DNA of 64,000 nucleotides, from positions 1,302,001-1,366,000 of the forward strand of contig NZ_CP049304.1 of NCBI RefSeq assembly GCF_019444005.1, read 5' to 3'. The notes beneath the pieces are model-generated. The model saw nothing but the letters and a program-made list of their open reading frames with translations, was not told where the DNA came from and did not search any database. Below, piece by piece: positions 19,975 through 30,094 of the stretch (the first letter of the stretch is position 1; each line of letters opens with the position of its first letter). Source of the stretch: Liquorilactobacillus nagelii DSM 13675. Lineage in GTDB: Bacteria > Bacillota > Bacilli > Lactobacillales > Lactobacillaceae. The translations under genes and the position numbers were made by a program.

Positions 19975-22236
19975 TTATTTCAAAGCTTGTTTCAAAGCCA
20001 CACCAGTTCGTGAATTTGGCTCATTCAAAGCCAATTCAGGAGGACCAGCATAGCAAAGCTTCCCACCATATTTACCAGCATCAGGTCCTAAATCAATTAA
20101 ATAATCAGCTTGACTAATTACCCGCAAATTATGCTCAATCAAAACCAGCGTGTTGCCTTGATCAACCAACTGATTAAATAATTCAATTAATTTCTCAGTA
20201 TCTTTTAAATGCAATCCGGTAGTTGGTTCATCTAAAAAATAAAACTCACCTCGATGATTTAATTCCAGCGCTAACCGAAGTCGCTGAATTTCTCCCCCTG
20301 AAAGAGTAGTCATCGATTGACTCAAAGATAGATAGCTTAACCCCACTTTTTGCAAGAGATGTAATTTTTGTTGAATTTCTGGTTGATCCGTAAAAAATTT
20401 GACTGCATCAGCAATCGGCAAGCTCAAAACCTGATGGATATTTTTGCCGTGATACAGGTAGTGTAAAACTTCTGGACTATAACGTTGACCATGACATAAC
20501 TCACAGGTTTGAACAACTGGATCCATAAAAGCCATATTGGTGATGGTTACCCCCTTACCCTTGCAACGTGGGCAAGCTCCTTTACCATTGTAACTGAATA
20601 ACTGCAGTGAGACTTGATTAGCTGTCGCAAATAATTTTCTGATTGGATCCATAATTTTTAAATAAGTCGCTGGCGTCGAACGGATGTTGACGCCTGTACT
20701 TGTTTGCTTAAGGTCAATATAATTGTCAGTAATCTGCTGTTTAATCGCATCAACTAAAGTACTTTTCCCGGAACCAGCTGGCCCGGAAACAACCGTCAGT
20801 ACCCCCTGTGGCAGTTTAAGGTTAATTTTTTTCAAGTTATGCTGCTGCATTATTGGCAGTGACAGCCATTTAACAGCCGTCCGTGGTACTTTAAACTTTA
20901 ATGGTTGGCGCAACATCTGTCCGGTTATTGTTTTTGAGGTTAACAACTGGCGATATGTGCCACTAAAAGTAATCTGACCTCCTTGGGCGCCTGCTTTTGG
21001 CCCCATTTCGACTACCCAATCAGCTAATGAAATAATGGCTGGATTGTGGTCAACCAAAATCACAGTATTCCCTTGATTTTTTAATCGCAGTAAAGCACGT
21101 TTGATCAACTGAATGTCGTGTGGATGCAAACCAACACTGGGTTCGTCTAGAACATAAACTAAATCTGAAAGTGAACTGGTTAAGTATTTTGCCAGTTTGA
21201 TCCGTTGAGTTTCACCACCTGAAAGCGTATCAGTGCTGCGATCTAATGATAGATATCCCAAGCCGATTTCAATCAAAGCTTGGATTTTAGTTAAAAGTTC
21301 GCGAATAACATCTGTAGCAAGCGGAGCTTTAATCTTTTTCAAAAAAGCTACTGTTTGAAGTAAATCTAATTGCCCAACCTCAGCAATATTTAAACCATTT
21401 ATTTTGCAAGTCAATGACCTTTCTTGCAATTTTAAGCCATGGCAAAGTGGACAAACTTGGCGCGAAACAACTTGACTAATTGCTGCTTGATGATGCTTAC
21501 CTTCAGCACTATGGACAATTGAACGCATTATTCGCGGAACTAGGCCCTCATATAATTGCGTTTTTCCCCACCAAGCTGGTGGATCTTTCAATTTTTGCTG
21601 CGGTGCATGCAATAAAAGTTCCAACTCTTCTGCTGAAAAGTCTTTGATTTTTTTGTCTGGATCAAACAGACCGGTTTTAGCATACCGCTTCCAGCGCCAA
21701 GTTCCAGGGCCAAAACTAACAAAGGTGATGGCTCCTTCGTTTAATGATTTATCCAGATCAATAATCTTTTTTTCGTCTAATTGATCAACATACCCTAAGC
21801 CCTGGCATTTTGGGCACATGCCTTGTGGCAGGTTAAATGAAAAATGCTCCGAATACCCTACCCATGGTTGACCGACTCGCGAAAACAATAAACGTAATAA
21901 TGAGTAAATTCCCGTATAAGTCGCTAAAGTTGACCGAGCATTCTTGCCAACTGGTTTTTGTTCAACCACAATTGCAACTGGTAAATGTTCAATTTTTTCA
22001 ACTTGCGGTTGACCAAACTTCGGCAAATACTGCTGTGTAAAACTGGGAAAAGTTTCATTCAGTTCACGTCTGGAAGTTGCAGCTAAAGTATCAAAAACCA
22101 ACGAGGATTTACCAGAACCAGATAAACCAGTAAAAACCGTCAACTGATATTTAGGTATTTTTAAACTTACTTGCTGAAGATTATTTTCAGTAGCATGTTT
22201 GATTTCAATAAATCCATGTTCAAAAATTTTATTCAC
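19975..22236 (-). CDS. Short UvrA paralogue (excinuclease-like tandem ABC ATPase)
   Basis: Double ABC ATPase of 753 residues, about 190 shorter than repair UvrA. Walker A motifs are GLSGSGKSS near residue 36 and GPAGSGKST in the second half; the signatures are TLSGGETQRIKLAK and TLSGGEIQRLRLAL. Zinc-finger cysteines are retained (CPKCQGLGYV, CPLCHGLKLQ, CPRCKGKG, CELCHGQRYS). The shortening suggests loss of the UvrB-binding part, as in UvrA2-like proteins tied to drug or DNA-damage tolerance. It starts with GTG overlapping the upstream stop (GTGA). The role is uncertain. Confidence 0.82.
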   Translation of the reverse strand: MNKIFEHGFIEIKHATENNLQQVSLKIPKYQLTVFTGLSGSGKSSLVFDTLAATSRRELNETFPSFTQQYLPKFGQPQVEKIEHLPVAIVVEQKPVGKNARSTLATYTGIYSLLRLLFSRVGQPWVGYSEHFSFNLPQGMCPKCQGLGYVDQLDEKKIIDLDKSLNEGAITFVSFGPGTWRWKRYAKTGLFDPDKKIKDFSAEELELLLHAPQQKLKDPPAWWGKTQLYEGLVPRIMRSIVHSAEGKHHQAAISQVVSRQVCPLCHGLKLQERSLTCKINGLNIAEVGQLDLLQTVAFLKKIKAPLATDVIRELLTKIQALIEIGLGYLSLDRSTDTLSGGETQRIKLAKYLTSSLSDLVYVLDEPSVGLHPHDIQLIKRALLRLKNQGNTVILVDHNPAIISLADWVVEMGPKAGAQGGQITFSGTYRQLLTSKTITGQMLRQPLKFKVPRTAVKWLSLPIMQQHNLKKINLKLPQGVLTVVSGPAGSGKSTLVDAIKQQITDNYIDLKQTSTGVNIRSTPATYLKIMDPIRKLFATANQVSLQLFSYNGKGACPRCKGKGVTITNMAFMDPVVQTCELCHGQRYSPEVLHYLYHGKNIHQVLSLPIADAVKFFTDQPEIQQKLHLLQKVGLSYLSLSQSMTTLSGGEIQRLRLALELNHRGEFYFLDEPTTGLHLKDTEKLIELFNQLVDQGNTLVLIEHNLRVISQADYLIDLGPDAGKYGGKLCYAGPPELALNEPNSRTGVALKQALK

Positions 22237-23447
22237 TTGATTTCCTTCTTTGTTTCTAATTCAATCAGTCGGTGACGCAAAGCTGGATCAACTGCATAGA
22301 TTCCTAGGCCATAGCGACCGCGTTTCAACAAAATATTAACCACATTTTTGATCAATTGACTTCTTGCGGCGGTTAAGTCGGTCAAATCAGCTTGATGACG
22401 TTTTTGCAAAGCTGTTTGATCTTCAAACTTATTCGGATCAACCACAATTTGATTAATTGATTCGTCATAACTAATGCTCGGCCCCAAAATTACCCCAGCA
22501 TAATTCAAGTCAAAACCCTGAATAGTGTAAATTGAGCCAACCTCATGCAACGTTTGTGGTTGACTAGCCCACGGACGATCTTGGTAATTAAATCGATCCC
22601 AAGGTAATTTTAGTGTTCCCGCCTCAACATACCAAGGCTCTTTGCTGAATACCCGAAAAGGAAAATCCGTTGTCGCTAATAAACGTGATAGCCCGAATTG
22701 CTGATCCTTTTGTTTGATCCAATTAAATAATGGTTGACCATCGGGAAAAATTTTCAATTCATAATCATGAACTGTCGGTAACGGAAGCAACTTTCCCATG
22801 ATTAGTTGATCAAGCCAAGCTGCCACAGCTGGAGATTTAAGCCGCAACTGCTGTTTTAAGTGAACAAATTTGACGTGATAGCCCGCCAAATGGTGCCGTA
22901 ACATTTGTTCGGACCAGTAACTTTTTAATTTAACGACCTGCTTAAAATCCAGTACTAGAACTAAGACTTTGCTCCATTTTAATAGTTCATCAAGTTGATT
23001 ATCAGCTAGAAAGTGATTAAAACGATCCGCTTGACTTAATAACAACTGAGCTTCATCAACAAAAACGATATCTGCTGCTTGCTGTAACTTTTCACAACGA
23101 TTAATAAATGGTGTTGGCTTTTGAAAATCTTTTTTATGTAAAAAAGATTGCTGCTGTGCAATTTCCCAGTAGATTTTCAACATTTCATTGTGATTGACTA
23201 ACAAATAATTTTTAGTTCCAGCTAGTGGTGCGTCAGATTGATGTGCTTGCTGTTGCAGTTCGCTGAAAACTGCACTTAAAACTGCGCTCTTACCCGAACC
23301 AGCATCCCCACTAAGCACGAAGACTGCAGGTTGTTGATCATGCAAGTGCTGTTTGGCAAATCTTAGAATTTGCTGTTGAATTTTTTGCTGTTGTTCAGTC
23401 AATTCAGCTTGGGCTGGTAAAATAAAGGTAGATGCTACTAAAGACAA
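22233..23447 (-). CDS. DUF2075-type P-loop ATPase/helicase-like protein
   Basis: A 404-residue protein with Walker A GDAGSGKSA (about residues 47-55) and Walker B IVFVDEAQLLL (about 130). Later helicase-like motifs include TIQGFDLNYAGVILGPS. This matches the DUF2075 group related to SF1 helicases. It starts at TTG 23447 with GAGGA upstream, 3 bases after menC, and its stop overlaps the uvrA-like start. A nucleic-acid role is inferred; no experimentally known function. Confidence 0.78.
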   Translation of the reverse strand: MSLVASTFILPAQAELTEQQQKIQQQILRFAKQHLHDQQPAVFVLSGDAGSGKSAVLSAVFSELQQQAHQSDAPLAGTKNYLLVNHNEMLKIYWEIAQQQSFLHKKDFQKPTPFINRCEKLQQAADIVFVDEAQLLLSQADRFNHFLADNQLDELLKWSKVLVLVLDFKQVVKLKSYWSEQMLRHHLAGYHVKFVHLKQQLRLKSPAVAAWLDQLIMGKLLPLPTVHDYELKIFPDGQPLFNWIKQKDQQFGLSRLLATTDFPFRVFSKEPWYVEAGTLKLPWDRFNYQDRPWASQPQTLHEVGSIYTIQGFDLNYAGVILGPSISYDESINQIVVDPNKFEDQTALQKRHQADLTDLTAARSQLIKNVVNILLKRGRYGLGIYAVDPALRHRLIELETKKEIK

Positions 23448-23449
23448 AA

Positions 23450-24586
23450 TTATTCCTCATTTCTGCAAATTAAATTAGGTTGCTGCTTAATTTTTTTCAA
23501 ATAAATAGGTTTCAAACTAACTCCTAATCCCAGCTGTGTTGGAACTTTAATTTGCCCATTTTCTAAAATAAAATCTTCATTGATTAAATCTGCTTGATAG
23601 TAGCGGTCACTAGCTGAAAGATCACTAGGATAGTTGAAAACTGGTAAACTTGCTAAGGCTAAACTAGCCGCACGTCCAATTCCGCCTTCCAGCATTCCGC
23701 CACACCAAATCTTTAATTGCTGTTGCAGACAATAATTAACAATCCGCAATGCTGTTGTAAATCCCCCAACTCTTGATGCTTTTAAATTAATGGCTCGACA
23801 ACTTCCAAGAGCTACTGCTGTTTTAACATCCGCTAAGCTAAAAATATTTTCATCTAAACAAAGATCAAGCTTTAAGTGCTGTTGCAATTGCGCGTGACTA
23901 ACTAGATCAGTTGGTTCAAAAGGCTGTTCCAATAGCAACAAATTCGGCAATTCAGCTAAATTTTGCAACTGAGTCAACTGCTGAAAAGATAGACAAGAAT
24001 TAGCATCCAACATAAAATTGGCTTGTGGAAATTGCCGAATTAATCCTGCAGCTTGACTTAACTCCTGGGAATTGCGTAATTTTAGTTTAATTCGCTGATA
24101 ACCCTTGGCTAGTGCTCGGGTAATTATTTGCTGTTGAACTTTTAGATCTGCCTGAGCTCCTAGACTAATTCCAACTGCAATTTTATTTTGCGGTTTAAGT
24201 GACATAAATTGTCCTAGATATTGGGCTAAACTCATTTGCTGATGTTGCGCAAATAAATCCCAAATTGCCATTTCAACTGCTGCTTTAGCAGTCTGATTAC
24301 CTTGAAGATCAGCCATCAGCTCAACAAAATCTTGTGGGCATTTTAAATCTGCAGTTTGCAATCGTGGAACTATTTGTGATTGGATGACCCACCGCGCCGT
24401 GATTTGCGACTCTGGCAGATATGTTGGTTCGTCAAAAGCTTCAAGTTCACCATATCCTCGATAGCCAGTCTGATCTACGACTTCGATGATCGTCACCCAG
24501 CGAGTTGTCGTTGCACCATGGCTAGTAGCAAATGGATGTTTTAATATTAATTTAACTGGCAAAAAAGCTAATCTGACAACTTTCAT
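23450..24586 (-). CDS. menC: o-Succinylbenzoate synthase
   Basis: Dehydrates SHCHC to o-succinylbenzoate in menaquinone synthesis. An enolase-superfamily protein of 378 residues: catalytic lysines in GYQRIKLKLR, metal ligands in FMLDANS, LLLEQPF and LCLDENI, and the second lysine in INLKASRVGG. The ATG overlaps the menH stop (ATGA). Some family members are N-acyl amino acid racemases, but the men cluster settles the role. Confidence 0.93.
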   Translation of the reverse strand: MKVVRLAFLPVKLILKHPFATSHGATTTRWVTIIEVVDQTGYRGYGELEAFDEPTYLPESQITARWVIQSQIVPRLQTADLKCPQDFVELMADLQGNQTAKAAVEMAIWDLFAQHQQMSLAQYLGQFMSLKPQNKIAVGISLGAQADLKVQQQIITRALAKGYQRIKLKLRNSQELSQAAGLIRQFPQANFMLDANSCLSFQQLTQLQNLAELPNLLLLEQPFEPTDLVSHAQLQQHLKLDLCLDENIFSLADVKTAVALGSCRAINLKASRVGGFTTALRIVNYCLQQQLKIWCGGMLEGGIGRAASLALASLPVFNYPSDLSASDRYYQADLINEDFILENGQIKVPTQLGLGVSLKPIYLKKIKQQPNLICRNEE

Positions 24587-25386
24587 ATTAATCTCTCCTG
24601 TTTAAAAATTTGAAACAGACTTGTCCAATTTTCTAAATGGATATTATGACCAGCCGCTGGAACTACGAAACGCTGTGAATGAGGTAAACGCGTTGCCATT
24701 TTAGCTGTTATGCGCTGAAATTTCAAATCCTGTTCGCCGGCTAAAAGTAATACGGGTATTTGCAGTTTAGCTAAAGCTGGCCAATAATTCGGCATTTGTC
24801 CAGTTCCCATTGCTGCTAAACTTCGGGCTAACCCCTGTTTTTTTTGGTTTAATCGCTGTTGGCGAATAAAATTTCGCTGAAAAGACGGTAATTTTTGTTG
24901 CGTTGCAAACAAAGGCAGTTGTTCCCAACGATCAACAAAGGTCGTTAACCCCTGATCTCGCAGTTGACCTGCTAATTGGATGTCATGCTGCTGTCGTGCT
25001 TTTCGCTGCTTATCATTAGCAATTCCGGCAGTACTGCTTTCTAAAATTAGATATTTAACTAATTGGGGATGTCTTAATGACAAAGCCAAGGCCACTCGAC
25101 CGCCCATTGAATATCCCCAAACAATTAATGGCGGCTTTAGATACTGGCAGATCAACAAAGCTAACTGATCTGCCTGTTGCTCAATTGAAAAATCAGGATC
25201 TGAACAAGCGCTGATCGTTTGTCCATGTCCCAGTAAATCCGGAGCGGTCACTGTCGCGGGTAGATCAGACATGATTTTTGAAAAATCCGCATGACTTCCC
25301 ATAAAACCATGCAGGAGCAACCATCCCGGATTAGTACCCGGCTTTTGTTCAAGATAATATTCGGTTTCTTTAATTTTCACTTTCAT
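24583..25386 (-). CDS. menH: SHCHC synthase (alpha/beta hydrolase MenH)
   Basis: Eliminates pyruvate from the MenD product SEPHCHC. A 267-residue alpha/beta hydrolase with oxyanion segment LLHGFMGS, nucleophile elbow WGYSMGGR (serine about residue 95), and catalytic histidine in AAGHNIHLE near the C-terminus. Its ATG overlaps the menD stop as TAATG. Confidence 0.9.
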   Translation of the reverse strand: MKVKIKETEYYLEQKPGTNPGWLLLHGFMGSHADFSKIMSDLPATVTAPDLLGHGQTISACSDPDFSIEQQADQLALLICQYLKPPLIVWGYSMGGRVALALSLRHPQLVKYLILESSTAGIANDKQRKARQQHDIQLAGQLRDQGLTTFVDRWEQLPLFATQQKLPSFQRNFIRQQRLNQKKQGLARSLAAMGTGQMPNYWPALAKLQIPVLLLAGEQDLKFQRITAKMATRLPHSQRFVVPAAGHNIHLENWTSLFQIFKQERLI

Positions 25387-27101
25387 TAAATCAATTCTTC
25401 CTGAATAACTGTTTGAATTTGCCGATTCAACTGCCGATGTTCAAGTAAATTAGCCGTGCGATCTGAACGTATTTCGATCAATTCTAATTTGCGTATTGGC
25501 TGACTAATTAATTCTTGAAAGTTAGTCGGCGTATCGGCCAAATGATAATCTGCCTGATAAGCAGCAGCTAAATGCTGCAAATCAAGATTCTGTGGTGTAC
25601 CAAAGACTTGATTAAATCCAGGTTTGCCCGACTGTGGTAAAAACGAAAAGATTCCACCACCATTATTATTGTTAATAATAACTCGTAATTTTAATTTATA
25701 ATTCTTAGCCATCTGCAAACCAGTTAAATCATGAAAAAAGGCTAAATCGCCAGTCAACAAAACATTTTGCTGCTTTGAATATTCAGCTGCCATCCCTAAG
25801 GCCGTTGAATTGATACCATCAATTCCGTTTGCCCCACGATTGCAAAAAATTTTGGCTTGCGGTTGCAACCAGAAGTTCTCTACATCGCGAATCGGCATCG
25901 AATTGCTAATAAAAGCATTGCCTGGCTGAAGACCTTTTCCTAACCAATAAACAGCGGCGATTTCACTTAATTTGGTTTGCTGTAAAAAATAATCATCCAG
26001 CTGAGCTGTAACTAATTGTTCTACTTGTTGCCAACGCTGCAACCAATCTAATGGTGCTGGCTGGATTGTTAAATCTTTCAAAAAATCAGTGGCAGACAAC
26101 GGAAAATAATACTTAGCCTGGAGAGTAGCCTCAACTCCGCTATGATGTTGATCTAAAAAATAAGTTGGAACTGAAATCTGTTTCAGCCAATTACTAATTG
26201 CAGCCGAAACTAAGGTTGAGCCAGTTTGAATAATGACCTCTGGTTGGTACTTAGCTATATTAATAGTTGGTAAACGACACAAAAAATCAGCGGTACTAAT
26301 TAAATTTGAGTTAGCTGCTGACCTTAGATTACTTAAAGGATCAGCAATAATCGGCCAATTATTGGCTTGAGCCCACTCTAATATTTTTTGACTACTAATC
26401 AAATCACGTTTAGATTGTGGACCAGCGATTATTAAACCACGTTTACCAGATAATTGTCGACTAAGCTGCTGTTTTTGAGTTGCATCTAATTGAGCAGAAA
26501 CAGCTTTAAAATTCAGTGGCTGTAGGTTGTCCGGCAACTTAAAAGGTAATTGCGGTACAAGTGGTTTGCGCAGCGGCAAGTTTAATTGAACGGGTCCAGC
26601 AGGTTCTTGTTTAGCCACGGCAACACTTCTTTGAACTGTCTGCCACAAATATTGACGTTCCTTAGTTGAGCTGCTCGGCAAAGGCAGCTGCCAGAAATGC
26701 TTAACATGATTGCCATATAATTTTTGTTGATCAATCGTTTGTGGAGCTTGAATATCTTGTAATTCGGGTGGGCGGTCAGTTGTCAGAACCAGTAAAGGCA
26801 AATGTGAAAGCTGAGCTTCACAAACGGCAGGAAAATAATTTGCGGCGGCCGTCCCAGAAGTGCAAATTATTAAAGCAGGCTCAGCACTTGCTTTAATCAA
26901 GCCAAGGGCAAAAAAAGCTGCCGACCGCTCATCTACATCAACATACAGTTCAATCAATTTTTCTTGTGCTAATTGAGCTGCAGCTAAAGCCAGCGGCGTT
27001 GAACGCGATCCTGGTGACAAAACAACGCGTTTAATTTTTTGTGCCAGCAAACCTTCCCACAAACAACTAATATATTTTTGCAACATTTCATTTTCGTTCA
27101 T
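25386..27101 (-). CDS. menD: SEPHCHC synthase (MenD)
   Basis: Thiamine-diphosphate enzyme joining 2-oxoglutarate and isochorismate, the first committed step to menaquinone. At 571 residues it has the TPP-family N-terminal domain (VVLSPGSRSTPLALA; catalytic glutamate in YVDVDERSAAFFALG) and the C-terminal cofactor site (LLTGDLAFFHD then NNNNGGGIFSFLPQ). It overlaps menF by 14 bases. All key motifs are intact. Confidence 0.95.
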   Translation of the reverse strand: MNENEMLQKYISCLWEGLLAQKIKRVVLSPGSRSTPLALAAAQLAQEKLIELYVDVDERSAAFFALGLIKASAEPALIICTSGTAAANYFPAVCEAQLSHLPLLVLTTDRPPELQDIQAPQTIDQQKLYGNHVKHFWQLPLPSSSTKERQYLWQTVQRSVAVAKQEPAGPVQLNLPLRKPLVPQLPFKLPDNLQPLNFKAVSAQLDATQKQQLSRQLSGKRGLIIAGPQSKRDLISSQKILEWAQANNWPIIADPLSNLRSAANSNLISTADFLCRLPTINIAKYQPEVIIQTGSTLVSAAISNWLKQISVPTYFLDQHHSGVEATLQAKYYFPLSATDFLKDLTIQPAPLDWLQRWQQVEQLVTAQLDDYFLQQTKLSEIAAVYWLGKGLQPGNAFISNSMPIRDVENFWLQPQAKIFCNRGANGIDGINSTALGMAAEYSKQQNVLLTGDLAFFHDLTGLQMAKNYKLKLRVIINNNNGGGIFSFLPQSGKPGFNQVFGTPQNLDLQHLAAAYQADYHLADTPTNFQELISQPIRKLELIEIRSDRTANLLEHRQLNRQIQTVIQEELI

Positions 27102-28395
27102 TTTTCTTTCGGCCTTTCAGTAACTTTAGCATTGGCTGCATTTTATTATGTGTTTCAATTGTTTCCTGTTGATAATCTGAGTCAGCTACAATTCCTGCTC
27201 CAGCAAATAAATGTGCCTGCAACCCAGTTAATAAAGCTGAACGAATTGCAACCGTAAATTTGCCTTTGGCTGTAAAATCAAGCCAACCAGTTGGTCCGCC
27301 AAATAAGCCACGATCCCAACCTTCAAAATCGCGGATGAATTTTAAAGCTGCTTGCTGTGGTTGACCACCTAACGCGGGAGTTGGATGAAGTTGGGCAAGT
27401 ACCCGCCAAGGATCAACTTCTCCGTAAGCTGTAATCGGTGTATACAAATGCTGCACACTGCCAGTAGCCAGCAACTGTGGTTCGGTCGGATGTTCAATCT
27501 TTAATGCGAGCTCTTGCAGTCGGTGGGTAATTTCTGCAACCACAATTTGATGTTCGATTCGATTTTTTGTACTCTGCAGTAATCGTTCACCTAATTCTTG
27601 TTGTTGATTGAGTGTATCTCCTCGAGCGGTAGTTCCTGCTAAAGCATCAACACGTAGTTGATGCGGTTGAAACTCAGCTAATTTTTCGGGTGTCAAACTA
27701 ATAAATATTTGATCCTGATATTTTAATAAAAACTGGTAATTCTGCTGCTTAATCAATGCTAATCTTTGCCAAAGCTCACCGGCTGTTAAGGACTGATTTA
27801 AAGTTACCATAGCTTGACGAGCTAAAACTACCTTGGCTAACCGTTGGGCTTGAATTGCCGCCACCGCTTGTTGAACAGTCTGCTGCCAAGAAGCAACTTG
27901 TACTTCAGATACTTGTTGAATTTGAGCCCTGCCAGTTGTTTTCTTAGCAGCAGCTAAACAAGCCTGCAAACGTGATAACTGGCGACTACCATTTTTTACA
28001 GTGGACGCACAACTAATTGCAATTGTCTGCGTTGAATTTTGCGAAATCATTAATCGTGGTAAAAAGAAATACCCAGCTGCTAAGCCTGCCCAAGCAGTGG
28101 TTTTTTTCAATGGATCAAATAAAAAACTACCAGCAATTAGTGGTGCCGCAGTAGTAATGGTTGTATTCCAGTCAGTTTTTAAGGTTTGATACCAGTTTTT
28201 AACCGTTAAAAACTGGTTTTGCTTGGTTTCTTTAGCTGGAAAACACTCAGCAGCGACACCCAGACATAATTTTAAGGTTTGATTTTCCCAATCAAAAAAA
28301 ACAAAGGCTGTTTCAAACTGGTCAAGTAAATAGCTAATTTGAGCTGTGCTTAACCGTGATAATTTTTTTTCTTGATAATGCAAATTTTTCTTCAA
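27088..28395 (-). CDS. menF: Isochorismate synthase
   Basis: Converts chorismate to isochorismate at the head of the menaquinone route. A 435-residue chorismate-binding enzyme: KVVLARQAMV (about 185), ALAGTTARG, and the Mg/substrate region HPTPALGGQPQQAAL followed by FGGPTGWLDF. The start is TTG 28395 with AAGGTGA upstream. It is first in the menF-D-H-C run. Salicylate or siderophore use is unlikely given the men genes behind it. Confidence 0.93.
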   Translation of the reverse strand: MKKNLHYQEKKLSRLSTAQISYLLDQFETAFVFFDWENQTLKLCLGVAAECFPAKETKQNQFLTVKNWYQTLKTDWNTTITTAAPLIAGSFLFDPLKKTTAWAGLAAGYFFLPRLMISQNSTQTIAISCASTVKNGSRQLSRLQACLAAAKKTTGRAQIQQVSEVQVASWQQTVQQAVAAIQAQRLAKVVLARQAMVTLNQSLTAGELWQRLALIKQQNYQFLLKYQDQIFISLTPEKLAEFQPHQLRVDALAGTTARGDTLNQQQELGERLLQSTKNRIEHQIVVAEITHRLQELALKIEHPTEPQLLATGSVQHLYTPITAYGEVDPWRVLAQLHPTPALGGQPQQAALKFIRDFEGWDRGLFGGPTGWLDFTAKGKFTVAIRSALLTGLQAHLFAGAGIVADSDYQQETIETHNKMQPMLKLLKGRKKNERK

Positions 28396-28440
28396 AATAT
28401 CACCTTACAATTTAAACTTAGTCAATTATGCTGATCACTA

Positions 28441-28782
28441 TCACTTATTTTTTTGCAGCCGATTGTATTTTTCACCCCAAACTGCCATTGCCAAAATAAC
28501 CGGTTTCAAGGTTTGTCCTTGGAGAGTTAAACGATACTCAGTTTTAAATGGTTGATCTTGATAAGTTATTTTTTCAATAATTTGATCTTGTTCTAATTCC
28601 TTCAACTGCAATGCCAACATTCGTCGAGAACAGTTTACTAGCTGACGCTGCAGACTGCCAAAGTGACAAACTTTTTCTTGCAACAGATGGTATAAGATAA
28701 CACTCTTCCATTTGCCGGAAATAATCTGCAAAGTACTTTCAACCGGACAACCAGGCTGACAATCAAAAACTTGACGCTTCAT
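28441..28782 (-). CDS. HxlR-family transcriptional regulator
   Basis: A 113-residue winged-helix regulator with the HxlR pattern CPVESTLQIISGKWKSVILYHLL and two N-terminal cysteines (CQPGCP) that may sense redox or electrophiles. It is divergent from the oxidoreductase at 28901, its likely target. GAGGTGA precedes the ATG. Confidence 0.88.
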   Translation of the reverse strand: MKRQVFDCQPGCPVESTLQIISGKWKSVILYHLLQEKVCHFGSLQRQLVNCSRRMLALQLKELEQDQIIEKITYQDQPFKTEYRLTLQGQTLKPVILAMAVWGEKYNRLQKNK

Positions 28783-28900
28783 TAATTTTCACCTCATCCA
28801 AACGGAAAATTTTGTTACTAGTTACATTAATTTCACGATTGTATTCACTAGAAATAATTTTATCATTGAAACAGTAGAGAAACAAAAAGGAGCGATTTTC

Positions 28901-29932
28901 TTGAAAAAAATGCAAGCAATTGGATTTCAAAAATCTTTACCAATTAATGCCACAAATAGTCTATTTTCTTTTGAAAGTTCCATCCCAGTTCCTGCAAAAC
29001 ACGATTTACTGGTTGAAGTTTCCGCAGTTTCGGTCAATCCCGTTGATGTTGGAGTTCGTAAAAGCCATAGTCAAGCTTTAAAAAAGCCAAAAATTCTCGG
29101 CTGGGATGCAGTTGGTATTGTTAAAAGCATTGGTTCTGCTGTTAGTTTGTTTCAAACTGGTGACCGGGTTTTTTATGCCGGTTCTTTTAAACGACCGGGA
29201 TCCAATAGCCAGTATCAACTAGTCGATGAACGAATTGCTGCTCATGCCCCTAAAAAGTTAACTGATGCTCAAGCAGCCGCAATGCCGCTGACTGCTTTAA
29301 CTGACTGGGAAGCCCTTTTTGAACAGTTAGAAATTCAGCCGCAAAAATCAACCAATCAAGCAGCTGTAATTTTAATTATCAATGGTGCCGGTGGTGTCGG
29401 GTCGATCGCTACTCAATTAGCTCATCAAAGTGGATTAACTGTAATTGCGAGTGCTTCAAGGTCAGAAAGTATTGACTGGACATTGCGTCACGGAGCTGAT
29501 TTAACCGTCAATCACCGTAATAATTTGGTTAAAGAAGTCCAAAAATTAGGATTTGCGACAGTTGACTATATTTTAGAACTCAACGACCTTGATGGCCATT
29601 GGAATGAAATGGCTGATTTAATCAAACCCGGTGGAAAAATTGTTTCAATTACTGAGAACCGTCAGCCAGTTGATTTAAAAAAAATAACGCGTAAACGAGT
29701 AAAATTTGCGTGGGAATGGATGTTCAGCAAATCCTACTACCAAACAGCTGATTTAATCAGTCAACATCAAATTTTAGAAAAAATAGCAAACTTGCTAGAT
29801 CAAAAGAAACTGCAAAGCACACTAACCACAGAACTTTCGCCCATTAATGTAACCAATCTTAAAAAAGCTCATCAATTAGTTGAAAGCAATCAAATGATTG
29901 GTAAAGTAGTTGTCAGTAATCATCACAGCTAA
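28901..29932 (+). CDS. MDR-family zinc-type alcohol dehydrogenase / quinone oxidoreductase-like protein
   Basis: A 343-residue medium-chain oxidoreductase: GroES-like N-terminal domain (VSVNPVDVGVRK; LGWDAVGIV) and Rossmann nucleotide site INGAGGVGSIATQLA around residue 165. The zinc-ligand cysteines of true alcohol dehydrogenases are absent, so it is closer to NADPH quinone reductases. The start is TTG 28901, 8 bases after AAGGAG; an ATG 9 bases later is too far. The divergent HxlR gene suggests stress induction. Confidence 0.85.
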   Translation: MKKMQAIGFQKSLPINATNSLFSFESSIPVPAKHDLLVEVSAVSVNPVDVGVRKSHSQALKKPKILGWDAVGIVKSIGSAVSLFQTGDRVFYAGSFKRPGSNSQYQLVDERIAAHAPKKLTDAQAAAMPLTALTDWEALFEQLEIQPQKSTNQAAVILIINGAGGVGSIATQLAHQSGLTVIASASRSESIDWTLRHGADLTVNHRNNLVKEVQKLGFATVDYILELNDLDGHWNEMADLIKPGGKIVSITENRQPVDLKKITRKRVKFAWEWMFSKSYYQTADLISQHQILEKIANLLDQKKLQSTLTTELSPINVTNLKKAHQLVESNQMIGKVVVSNHHS

Positions 29933-30045
29933 ACTTTTTTAAACGATTAAATAGCAAATCTTATCCTTGAAGGCCTGATAATCCGAGGTTAATATTTTGT
30001 CTAGCTTATGGTTATCTTTGACCGTATATTTTAGTATTGGGAGCT

Positions 30046-30081
30046 AAAAAGAGTACGAGGATTTCACCTCGTACTCTTTTT
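30046..30081. terminator. Bidirectional terminator
   Basis: AAAAAGAGTACGAGG (30046-30060) and its perfect complement (30067-30081) enclose a 6-base loop. A and T runs at both ends serve the plus-strand oxidoreductase and the minus-strand transporter. Confidence 0.92.
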
Positions 30082-30094
30082 ATTGTTAATATTT

